A stretch of DNA of 32,100 nt, from contig JALUUO010000079.1 of the NCBI GenBank assembly GCA_027021335.1, positions 1 to 32,100 of the forward strand, written 5' to 3'. The translations under genes and the position numbers were made by a program. This DNA comes from Nitrospirota bacterium (GTDB taxonomy: Bacteria > Nitrospirota > Thermodesulfovibrionia > SZUA-242). A model generated the notes under the pieces. The model had not been told where the DNA came from. It saw only the letters and a list, made by a program, of their open reading frames with translations, and made no database searches. Shown here piece by piece: positions 24,659 through 32,100 of this stretch. The stretch's first letter is position 1, and every line of letters begins with the position of its first letter.

Positions 24659-25414
24659 TTGTCTGACTTTATCCAACTAATACGTCCCTGGGATTTTCTC
24701 GATATATTTCTGGTATCGCTGATTCTCTACCGCTTGCTTCTGCTTGTAAAGGGAACCAGAGCTGCCCAGATGCTGTTGGGACTTATTCTGCTTCTTGCCG
24801 CTTCTCTTCTTTCAAGCCGCCTGAATCTCTACACACTTGATTGGCTGATCCAGAGTTTCTGGGCGCAGATAGTGCTTGCCGTCATTATACTGTTTCAGCC
24901 TGAGATCAGGAGGGCTCTTGCCCAGATGGGAGGTTCCAGGCTGTTTCCTGCTGTTTCTCGTTTGGCAGGTTTTAAGTCTCTGGAGGAATTGGTAAGAGCT
25001 TCGGTCGCACTTTCAAAAAGGGGAATAGGAGCCCTGATGATAATCGAGCGAGAGATCAGCCTATCCGACCTGATAGAGGTTGGAACACCCATGGATGCCA
25101 AGGTCAGCCGTGAGCTTCTTTTAAGCATTTTTCATCCGACATCCCCTATACATGACGGTGCTGTGATAATACGCGGCAACCGTATTGTTGCCGCAGGCTG
25201 TTTTCTTCCGCTTCCGCTTACCACAAAACTGAGTAAAACCCTGGGAACCCGCCATAGGGCCGGTGTGGGTCTGACCGATGAAACAGATGCTGTCGGCATA
25301 GTGATTTCTGAAGAAACCGGCGAGATCTCTGTTGCCATGGATGGAGGCTTACAAAAGAATCTGGAGATGGACGATCTTCGTGAACTGCTAAACGCCCTGT
25401 TTGCCAAGAAATGA
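24659..25414 (+). CDS. cdaA: Diadenylate cyclase CdaA (c-di-AMP synthase)
   Basis: 251 residues from a TTG start preceded by AAGGA. Three N-terminal membrane helices (about 12-90) are followed by a DisA_N/DAC domain with HDGAVIIRGNRIVAAG (DGA at 166-168) and LGTRHRAGVGLTDETDA (RHR at 198-200), the two motifs needed for catalysis. It makes c-di-AMP from two ATP. The downstream partner cdaR overlaps its end by 4 bases, and glmM follows, the same module that controls wall precursor supply and osmotic balance in Gram-positives. Confidence 0.95.
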   Translation: MSDFIQLIRPWDFLDIFLVSLILYRLLLLVKGTRAAQMLLGLILLLAASLLSSRLNLYTLDWLIQSFWAQIVLAVIILFQPEIRRALAQMGGSRLFPAVSRLAGFKSLEELVRASVALSKRGIGALMIIEREISLSDLIEVGTPMDAKVSRELLLSIFHPTSPIHDGAVIIRGNRIVAAGCFLPLPLTTKLSKTLGTRHRAGVGLTDETDAVGIVISEETGEISVAMDGGLQKNLEMDDLRELLNALFAKK

Positions 25415-26100
25415 TGCTGGAAAAACAGATAAAGACAAAACCTTCGGGATTAAAGAAGCAATGGATTACAGAGAACTTGGGTTTAAAAGTTATTTCCGTG
25501 CTTCTTGCAGGTTTTCTCTGGTACCTGGTGAACTTTACCGGTTCTTCAGAGGTGGCGGTGGAGGTTCCCATAAAATTTGAAGGAATACCGGCCAGCTATG
25601 AACTTTTGTGGGAAAGCAGCAAAACCGCTACTGTTTTACTTACCGGCAGGGAGCGTGTTATCAGGGGCGTTGTGCCGGAGATGGTGACCGTAGCCCTGGA
25701 CCTTTCCCACTCAAAAGCCGGGGAATCGTTTTACCCTCTTAACTTCAGCAACCTGAGACTTCCGCATCATGTTTCAGCGGTTAAAATTTCACCAACGGTA
25801 ATCAGAGTTCTTCTTGAAGAGATAATAACAAAGGAACTTCGTGTGGTTCCTAATCTGGCCGGCCGGCCGGCTAACGGGTTTGTGGTTGATAGCGTGGATA
25901 TTATTCCAGAGACGATTATTGCCGAGGGGGTTAAGCGTTTTCTTGAAGATGAAAAAGAGGTGTTTACGGAACTTGTGGATATAGAAGGTATCTCCAGAGA
26001 CACGAAATTCAAGGCAAAACTGGATATGAATGGTATGGGTTACCGTATAGATTCTGACACAGTAATGCTTACCGTCAAGCTTCGGCATAAAGAGGAGTGA
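25411..26100 (+). CDS. cdaR: CdaA regulatory protein CdaR (YbbR-domain protein)
   Basis: 229 residues. One N-terminal membrane helix (LGLKVISVLLAGFLWYLVNF, about 23-42) is followed by extracytoplasmic YbbR domains (about 50-225), with repeated beta-rich 'V.V...G.P..' units. It overlaps cdaA by 4 bases (ATGA). By analogy with characterised CdaR it binds CdaA and tunes c-di-AMP synthesis. Only about two YbbR repeats fit the length, fewer than in Bacillus. Confidence 0.85.
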   Translation: MMLEKQIKTKPSGLKKQWITENLGLKVISVLLAGFLWYLVNFTGSSEVAVEVPIKFEGIPASYELLWESSKTATVLLTGRERVIRGVVPEMVTVALDLSHSKAGESFYPLNFSNLRLPHHVSAVKISPTVIRVLLEEIITKELRVVPNLAGRPANGFVVDSVDIIPETIIAEGVKRFLEDEKEVFTELVDIEGISRDTKFKAKLDMNGMGYRIDSDTVMLTVKLRHKEE

Positions 26101-26108
26101 GTTTTAAG

Positions 26109-27470
26109 ATGAGAAAACTTTTCGGGACAGACGGCATAAGGGGCAAGGTTAACCATTACCCTATAACTGCTGAAATGGCACTAAGGCTGGGCCGTTCAGC
26201 GGCTTATGTGCTAAAGAAGGAAGGTAGAAGCAACCTAATTCTGATAGGAAAAGATACCAGGCTTTCCGGCTATATGCTGGAGAGCGCTCTCACAGCAGGA
26301 ATATGCTCTATGGGAATGAATGTAATTCTTGTGGGCCCGGTGCCTACTCCGGGGATCGCTTTTCTTACAAGAAGCATGCGGTGTGATGCCGGAATTGTGA
26401 TTTCCGCCTCCCACAACCCTTACGATGATAATGGAATTAAGTTTTTTTCCCACGACGGATTTAAACTTCCAGACGATGTGGAGCTTAAAATAGAGGATGT
26501 GCTTCTAAAGGACAGGCACGACACAGTTCGGCCAACAGGAGACCAGATAGGCAGGGCAAGGCGGATCGAGGAAGCTACTGGAAGGTACATTGAGCTTATA
26601 AAATCCACGATTCCAAAGGGTATGGATTTTGAAGGAATGAAAGTAGTGGTCGATTCGGCAAACGGCGCAGCCTATAAAGTTACACCAGTAGCGCTTAGGG
26701 AGCTTGGAGCTGAGGTGATATCAATCAATGATGATCCGGACGGAACAAATATAAACCTTGAGTGCGGAAGCCTTCATATAGATCAGCTCTCAAAAGCTGT
26801 TGCTGAGCACGATGCGCATCTTGGAATAGCGCATGACGGCGATGCCGACCGTACTTTATTTTGTGACGAAAAAGGAAAAGCGGTAGATGGCGATCAGATT
26901 ATGGGTCTATGCGCAACCAGTTTGAAGGCAGCCGGGCGGCTTAACAGGGATACTTTGGTAACCACGGTTATGAGTAACATCGGACTGGACCGGTATCTTG
27001 GAAAAAACGCTATAAATATGATTCGTACCAAGGTGGGCGACCGTTACGTGTCTGAAAAAATGATCGAGGGCGGCTATAACCTGGGCGGCGAGCAGTCGGG
27101 GCATGTTATTTTTATGGACGATAACACCACAGGCGATGGTCCTGTCACAGCTTTGAAGGTTATGTCGATTATTAAAAACACCGGTTATTCGCTCTCCGAG
27201 CTTGTGGCCCCGATAGAGCTTTATCCCCAGCTTTTGATCAATGTCAAAGTTCCAATGCAGCGTCCCCTGGATGATTTTCCGGAAATACAGGCGGCGATCA
27301 GTAATGCGGAGAAAAGCCTCAAGGATGGACGAATACTCGTGCGGCCCTCGGGCACCGAGCCAAAGGTGAGGGTGATGGTGGAGGGCGAGGACTCAAACCA
27401 GATAAAAACCGTGGCTGACGAAGTGGCCGGGGTTATAGAAAAGGCTGTATGGAATAGCCGCAGCTGGTAA
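26109..27470 (+). CDS. glmM: Phosphoglucosamine mutase
   Basis: 453 residues starting MRKLFGTDGIRGKVN; the ATG at 26109 is preferred over a GTG four codons upstream that overlaps cdaR, because AGGAG at 26093-26097 suits it and the family starts here. Active-site Ser in VISASHNPYDDNGIKFF (about 100), metal loop HDGDADRT, sugar-binding GGEQSGH and phosphate-binding RPSGTEPKVRVM. It converts glucosamine-6-phosphate to the 1-phosphate for peptidoglycan precursors. It is physically linked to the CdaA/CdaR pair, known elsewhere to regulate it. Confidence 0.96.
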   Translation: MRKLFGTDGIRGKVNHYPITAEMALRLGRSAAYVLKKEGRSNLILIGKDTRLSGYMLESALTAGICSMGMNVILVGPVPTPGIAFLTRSMRCDAGIVISASHNPYDDNGIKFFSHDGFKLPDDVELKIEDVLLKDRHDTVRPTGDQIGRARRIEEATGRYIELIKSTIPKGMDFEGMKVVVDSANGAAYKVTPVALRELGAEVISINDDPDGTNINLECGSLHIDQLSKAVAEHDAHLGIAHDGDADRTLFCDEKGKAVDGDQIMGLCATSLKAAGRLNRDTLVTTVMSNIGLDRYLGKNAINMIRTKVGDRYVSEKMIEGGYNLGGEQSGHVIFMDDNTTGDGPVTALKVMSIIKNTGYSLSELVAPIELYPQLLINVKVPMQRPLDDFPEIQAAISNAEKSLKDGRILVRPSGTEPKVRVMVEGEDSNQIKTVADEVAGVIEKAVWNSRSW

Positions 27471-27483
27471 GTTAACCGTTCAC

Positions 27484-27595
27484 AGGGTGCAGTTGTCAGG
27501 GTAGAGGAATATGGATAGGACCGATCAGACTGCTCAGACCGATAGGACCGATCAAATAATTTATAGCTTTTCCTGCACACTGACAACTGCACCCT
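27484..27595. mobile_element. Small non-coding element with 16-bp inverted ends and internal direct repeats (MITE-like)
   Basis: AGGGTGCAGTTGTCAG (27484-27499) is the exact reverse complement of 27580-27595. The 80 bases between contain GATAGGACCGATCA twice (27514-27527 and 27541-27554) plus the related AGACCGAT. No ORF is present. It fills the whole glmM-comEC gap, begins 13 bases after the glmM stop and ends 7 bases before the comEC start, leaving comEC without a clear ribosome site. It could form a long hairpin in the transcript. No target-site duplication is obvious. Confidence 0.5.
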
Positions 27596-27602
27596 CTTAA
27601 TT

Positions 27603-30059
27603 GTGAAAGCTCCGCTTCCGTTGGCCCTGGTCGCCTTTCTTGGCGGTATTATCTCGTTTCATCTGTTTCCTTACCTGCGTATCATTCCAGGCCTGCTCTC
27701 CGGCATTGTTCTGCTTTTTTTTCTTCGCAACGGGTTTCCTTCCTGGTTTAGTTATCGTTTTTTTCGAGCTTTTGGAATTGTTTTAATTATCTTTCTTGCC
27801 GGGTTTTTATACACATACTTGCGCCGGCCTCACCCGCCGCTATCCACACCGCCTGAAAAAGTGACTACGCTTGAGGGCGAAGTAGTTTCCGTTCCGGACA
27901 TTCGCAGTGACCGGGTACGCTTTATTATCCATACCCCTGACTTCGGCCGGGTTCGCGTAACCACTGAAAAGGGTTCGCCGGTTCGTTACGGCGACCTGGT
28001 AAGGCTGGATGGAAAGCTTAAAGAGCCCAGAGGATTTCTGAATCCGGGTCTTACGAATTACGGGGACAGGCTTCGCCGGCAGGGAATTTTCTATCGGGTA
28101 TGGTCCAAGGATGTCTTTGTTCTGGAAGAGGGAAAATCTTTGTGGGGCGCTTTTTTTGCCTTACGCGGCACTCTTGCCGGCCAAATGGAAGAGGACTTTA
28201 CTCCTGACGTGGCCTCCTTCCTGAAGGCGGTGATTCTTGGGTATTCGGATATTGATCAGGATCTAAGGGACGCATTCAACAGGTCCGGCACGGCACATAT
28301 TCTTGCGGTATCCGGCACACACCTTACTCTTCTTTCCGCGTCGCTTTTCCTTGTCTTTAGTCTGCTTATCCGCAGACTTCCAGCCTCTCTCTACTTGCGG
28401 CTCAGCCAGCGTGTCACAGCCACCGGCCTGGCCCTTCTTCTTTCACTGCCTCCGCTTTTCTTCTATACATTAATATCCGGGGCACGTATTCCCACTATTC
28501 GCTCACTGGTTATGATCCTGAGTTTTATCACGGCGGCGCTGCTGGGCAGAAGCAGGCACTGGCCTTCCGCATTGGCGCTGGCCGCGTTTGCCGTGCTTTT
28601 GTGGCAGCCGGCGGCTGTTTTTGATATATCCTTTCAGCTCACCTTTGTTGCAGTTCTGTCCATTTTGCTTCTGTCCAGGCGGTTTATTGATCAAGACGAA
28701 GATCCGGAGGTTGATCAAATCGGCCGGACGGATCAAAGTAGCGAAACCGAACAGCGATCCATAAAAAAGAAAACATTTAAGTACTTTAAGGCGCTGATAG
28801 TGGTATCTGTAGCGGCAGCCATCGGCACTGCGCCTCTGGTAGCCGGTTATTTTCATCGTATTTCGCTGATCTCACCGGTTTCAAACTTGTTAATAATGCC
28901 TTTAACCGGGTTTTTGGTGGTTCCGCTCGGGCTTCTTCATGCGTTTTTTCTGCTTGTCTTTGACAGAAGTTTTCTTGAGCCTGTTTTGCAGCCTCTTGTT
29001 TCGTTCTTTCTGGCGGTGGTTCGGTTTTTCGGCGATATGCCATACGCTTCATTTGCAGCAGGCTCTCCTTTATTGTGGCAGGTTGGTCTTTTTTACCTTG
29101 CGCTCTTTCTACCTTTTGCTCACAGGTATCGGGCCTTTATTCTTGCTGTGCTGGTCGTGTTTATCGCACTTACAGGTAATATGAGCAGGAGTTTCGAGCT
29201 TGCCACTTTGGATGTTGGAGAGGGTGAGTCGTTATATCTTCGTCTTCCTGATCAAAAGATCGTGCTGGTGGATACAGGCGGCCTCAGGTTCTATGATATC
29301 GGCTCCAGTGTTGTGGTTCCGTTTCTCCTTAACCGGGGTGTGCGAAGCATTGATAAGGTGATTCTTACACACAGCGACTTCGACCATGCAGGTGGACTTC
29401 GTTCAATAGTCGATTCCTTGAGCATAGATGAAGTCTGGTGGAACGGCTACTTTTCTAAGAAAGGTGTAAATAAAATTGCAAGACTTGCTGAAGATCTGGC
29501 TGAAATTTCTTTTCGCGTAGTGAAACGCGGCGATTATATGGAGGGCAAGAATTACCGGATCGAGGTGCTGCATCCCGATGAGGATTTTTCTGCACCATCT
29601 AAAAACAGGCGTTACAGGAGTTCGAACAACAACTCGCTTGTGCTTAAGCTTACCGTAAGCGGCAACACCTTTCTTCTGACCGGCGACATTGAGCGGACAG
29701 CTGAGGAGTATATTTTAAATAACGAAGGCGCCGGGCTTAAAAGCGACCTGCTTAAAGTGCCTCATCATGGCGGAAAGACATCTGCAACGCGTGATTTCCT
29801 GGCGTCTGTTGCTCCGAAAGTTGCGCTTATAAGCGCGGGTAAGAACAACAGGTTCCGGCATCCGCACATGGATGTTGTTAATAGGTTGAATAGTGCTGGA
29901 GCCCGGATATACCGTACAGACAGGGATGGAGCCGTGTTGGTTGATAAAAAAGACGGCCGCCTTCGTGTACGAACTTATAAGGACTTCAGGATGAAGCCAT
30001 GGTCGGGCTGGCAGGACGAGTGGAGAAATCTAAGAGTTCTTCTGGGATTTTACCAATAG
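27603..30059 (+). CDS. comEC: ComEC/Rec2 family DNA uptake channel
   Basis: 818 residues, full length. N-terminal membrane part and DUF4131-like soluble domain (about 1-180), central competence domain with many helices (about 190-520; GTAHILAVSGTHLTLL is the family hallmark), and a C-terminal metallo-beta-lactamase-like domain from about 530 with LDVGEGESL, LTHSDFDHAGGL, TGDIE and KVPHHGGKTS. It transports single-stranded DNA through the inner membrane during natural transformation. The start is a GTG without a good ribosome site. A hydrophilic loop near residues 362-390 carries three Asp-Gln pairs from GATCAA motifs resembling the upstream repeat. No other competence gene is in the window. 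Confidence 0.92.
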   Translation: MKAPLPLALVAFLGGIISFHLFPYLRIIPGLLSGIVLLFFLRNGFPSWFSYRFFRAFGIVLIIFLAGFLYTYLRRPHPPLSTPPEKVTTLEGEVVSVPDIRSDRVRFIIHTPDFGRVRVTTEKGSPVRYGDLVRLDGKLKEPRGFLNPGLTNYGDRLRRQGIFYRVWSKDVFVLEEGKSLWGAFFALRGTLAGQMEEDFTPDVASFLKAVILGYSDIDQDLRDAFNRSGTAHILAVSGTHLTLLSASLFLVFSLLIRRLPASLYLRLSQRVTATGLALLLSLPPLFFYTLISGARIPTIRSLVMILSFITAALLGRSRHWPSALALAAFAVLLWQPAAVFDISFQLTFVAVLSILLLSRRFIDQDEDPEVDQIGRTDQSSETEQRSIKKKTFKYFKALIVVSVAAAIGTAPLVAGYFHRISLISPVSNLLIMPLTGFLVVPLGLLHAFFLLVFDRSFLEPVLQPLVSFFLAVVRFFGDMPYASFAAGSPLLWQVGLFYLALFLPFAHRYRAFILAVLVVFIALTGNMSRSFELATLDVGEGESLYLRLPDQKIVLVDTGGLRFYDIGSSVVVPFLLNRGVRSIDKVILTHSDFDHAGGLRSIVDSLSIDEVWWNGYFSKKGVNKIARLAEDLAEISFRVVKRGDYMEGKNYRIEVLHPDEDFSAPSKNRRYRSSNNNSLVLKLTVSGNTFLLTGDIERTAEEYILNNEGAGLKSDLLKVPHHGGKTSATRDFLASVAPKVALISAGKNNRFRHPHMDVVNRLNSAGARIYRTDRDGAVLVDKKDGRLRVRTYKDFRMKPWSGWQDEWRNLRVLLGFYQ
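28689..28736 (+). repeat. In-frame GATCAA motifs in the comEC loop
   Basis: GATCAA at 28689, 28713 and 28731, spaced by whole codons and each read as Asp-Gln. The last is within GGACGGATCAAA, 11 of 12 bases identical to GGACCGATCAAA of the element before comEC. The loop is a variable, non-membrane segment. Confidence 0.35.
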
Positions 30060-30060
30060 G

Positions 30061-30080
30061 AGCAGGCCCTACTGCTTTTT
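30061..30080 (+). terminator. Short terminator-like hairpin after comEC
   Basis: AGCAG, loop GCCCTA, CTGCT running into TTTT (30076-30080), one base after the comEC stop and overlapping the end of the convergent atpI-like gene. The stem is only 5 bp. Confidence 0.3.
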
Positions 30081-30455
30081 AGCATCAAGCCAGCCCTCTG
30101 CCAGAGTAAAGACGTGTACTGTTACCAGTCCTGCAAGAAGACCCAGGGGGTTTACTCCCAGATCTCTGACAAGCAAAAAAAGAATTACTGTAACGGCCAT
30201 AAGCCGAAGTATCGAAAAAAACCACAATATACCTTTCGATTTTACTCCTTTAACAAGAGTATCTGCTGTCATGCTTACGCCTTTAAGGTGCAGAATGCCG
30301 ACAATGCCGCCCAGCAGGACCGCAACTGGAAACTCTCTCCGGTCAAAAACAGATGATACCGCTGCCAAAAGAACAATAGCAAAGAAAGACCTGCTACTTA
30401 TTTTATTAAACAGATTTATTTTATTTTTGATTTTCATCATTTTCATTACTTTCAT
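30069..30455 (-). CDS. ATP synthase subunit I-like membrane protein
   Basis: About 128 residues from the ATG chosen here; other ATGs at 30446, 30440 and 30437 and a TTG at 30488 are possible, and none has a strong ribosome site. Four hydrophobic helices (FFAIVLLAAVSSVF, FPVAVLLGGIVGILHL, ILRLMAVTVILFLLV, PLGLLAGLVTVHVFTLAEG) match the AtpI/UncI layout. The preceding gene is AtpZ-like, the usual partner. AtpI helps assemble the F0 c-ring; the F0F1 subunits themselves are not in the window. The start is encoded within the end of the upstream gene. Confidence 0.65.
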   Translation of the reverse strand: MKVMKMMKIKNKINLFNKISSRSFFAIVLLAAVSSVFDRREFPVAVLLGGIVGILHLKGVSMTADTLVKGVKSKGILWFFSILRLMAVTVILFLLVRDLGVNPLGLLAGLVTVHVFTLAEGWLDAKKQ

Positions 30456-30687
30456 CTTCACTTTTACCGGATCGTTTTGCCGTGTCAAATATTTTTATGA
30501 AACCACCGGCAATCCCGAGCAGTAAAAATATGATGCTCAGCCATGGAAATGTTCCGAATACTTTGTTATCAAGAAAGTAGCCGATGCCTCCGCCTACAAA
30601 GGTCGAGACCACAAGAAATGTCCCCATGCTGCTCAGGTCGAGGAGGGCACGGTAGGCGGAAACCTTATTCTTTTTATCAAGTGGCAT
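30421..30687 (-). CDS. AtpZ/AtpI-like two-helix membrane protein
   Basis: 88 residues with two helices: GTFLVVSTFVGGGIGYFLDN (about 22-41) and WLSIIFLLLGIAGGFIKIF (about 49-67), with the GxxxGYFLD pattern typical of the AtpZ/'F0F1-ATPase subunit' family, and a charged Asn/Glu-rich tail. These proteins sit at the front of ATP synthase operons and have been linked to ion transport and c-ring assembly. It overlaps the AtpI-like gene and is divergent from obg. Confidence 0.75.
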   Translation of the reverse strand: MPLDKKNKVSAYRALLDLSSMGTFLVVSTFVGGGIGYFLDNKVFGTFPWLSIIFLLLGIAGGFIKIFDTAKRSGKSEDESNENDENQK

Positions 30688-30745
30688 GCCGGATTATCTA
30701 TATCATCAACCAATAAATTTACACAAAATATATTACACTATCTAG

Positions 30746-31882
<1,137 letters not shown>

Positions 31883-31888
31883 AAAACA

Positions 31889-32100
31889 ATGAAAATACTT
31901 CTCAAAGTCGGCAGCAATATCCTGACAACCGCTGGGAGCGGAGCATGCGTTACTGGGAGCGGAGCCTCCGCTACTTTGATTGGCCTGAACAAGCGGCGGA
32001 TAGCCTCGCTTGCAAAGGACATCAGCGCAGTGCTGCAACATAAGCATGAGGTTTTGCTTGTATCTTCTGGCGCCGTAGCTGCCGGGATGCAGAAGATGGG
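31889..32100 (+). CDS. proB: Glutamate 5-kinase, N-terminal part (partial, runs off the window)
   Basis: The frame from ATG 31889 reads MKILLKVGSNILT, then a repeat-derived insert of about 14 residues, then GLNKRRIASLAKDIS and HEVLLVSSGAVAAG, the KVGSS..LT and VSSGAV signatures of ProB's amino-acid kinase domain. It catalyses the first step of proline synthesis. obg-proB is a common pair. The insert (AGSGACVTGSGASAT) lies right after the ATP-binding beta1 loop, where family members have only a few variable residues. The 3' end is beyond the window. Confidence 0.9.
   Translation, partial: MKILLKVGSNILTTAGSGACVTGSGASATLIGLNKRRIASLAKDISAVLQHKHEVLLVSSGAVAAGMQKM
31931..31972 (+). repeat. Two tandem 21-bp palindromic repeats inside proB
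   Basis: Units at 31931-31951 and 31952-31972 share the core CTGGGAGCGGAGC with each other and CTGGGAGCGGA with the obg repeats. The second contains a perfect dyad AGCGGAG-C-CTCCGCT. Length is again 21 bases, so the frame is kept. Confidence 0.8.

Overview
The window looks like chromosomal DNA of a strictly anaerobic, probably Gram-negative bacterium of the Desulfobacterota (the old Deltaproteobacteria, close to the Desulfobacteraceae). The reasoning is a set of methyl-branch genes of the Wood-Ljungdahl pathway (metF, metV, folD, a CooC-type ATPase) beside ruvA/ruvC/yebC, ftsH-folP-cdaA-cdaR-glmM, comEC and obg-proB. The taxonomic guess is inference from gene content, not from a database match.

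Region 1 (about 0.17-11.3 kb) is an accessory island. It is visibly richer in A+T than the rest, starts right after the 3' end of a dapB gene, and is bounded by decayed transposase fragments: an IS1-type zinc-ribbon relic on the left (171-308) and an IS1634-type relic on the right (about 10940-11340). Its core is a tightly packed minus-strand cluster running from a B12-binding radical SAM protein (9234) down to a thiamine-diphosphate E1 alpha/beta pair (321). Between them lie two nucleotide-sugar-type short-chain dehydrogenases, a full-length altronate/galactarate dehydratase homologue, a DJ-1/PfpI protein, a two-part cupin and an HAD phosphatase. Gaps are mostly 3-50 bases or 4-base ATGA overlaps, so it should be one transcript, and a good promoter candidate lies upstream at 9316-9344. 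I cannot assign the pathway. It looks like synthesis or remodelling of an unusual sugar or sugar acid. The GDP-fucose-synthase homologue has lost four of its five known catalytic residues, the E1 beta subunit has Asp in place of the cofactor-activating Glu, and a 28-codon Cys-rich peptide with a perfect Shine-Dalgarno precedes the dehydratase. An aldo/keto reductase sits upstream.

Region 2 (11.3-16.7 kb, minus strand) is core metabolism: a DUF190/CrcB pair, then cooC-fthC-folE and folD-metV-metF for one-carbon chemistry. A divergent rhodanese gene (16886-17239) shares a promoter region with cooC. Region 3 (17.3-21.7 kb, minus) is DNA maintenance: yebC-ruvC-ruvA-mutS2. Region 4 (21.9-30.1 kb, plus) is ftsH-folP-cdaA-cdaR-glmM-comEC, including the conserved c-di-AMP/cell-wall module. 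Region 5 holds an atpZ/atpI-like pair (minus) divergent from obg-proB (plus); proB runs off the right edge.

The right-hand half carries several families of small repeats that touch coding sequence: a 21-bp palindromic unit inserted in frame four times in obg and twice in the adjacent, unrelated proB; a 16-bp perfect inverted repeat enclosing 14-bp direct repeats between glmM and comEC; related GATCAA motifs in a comEC loop; and GTGARGG heptamers forming the last codons of both ruvC and ftsH. No tRNA, rRNA or CRISPR array was seen.
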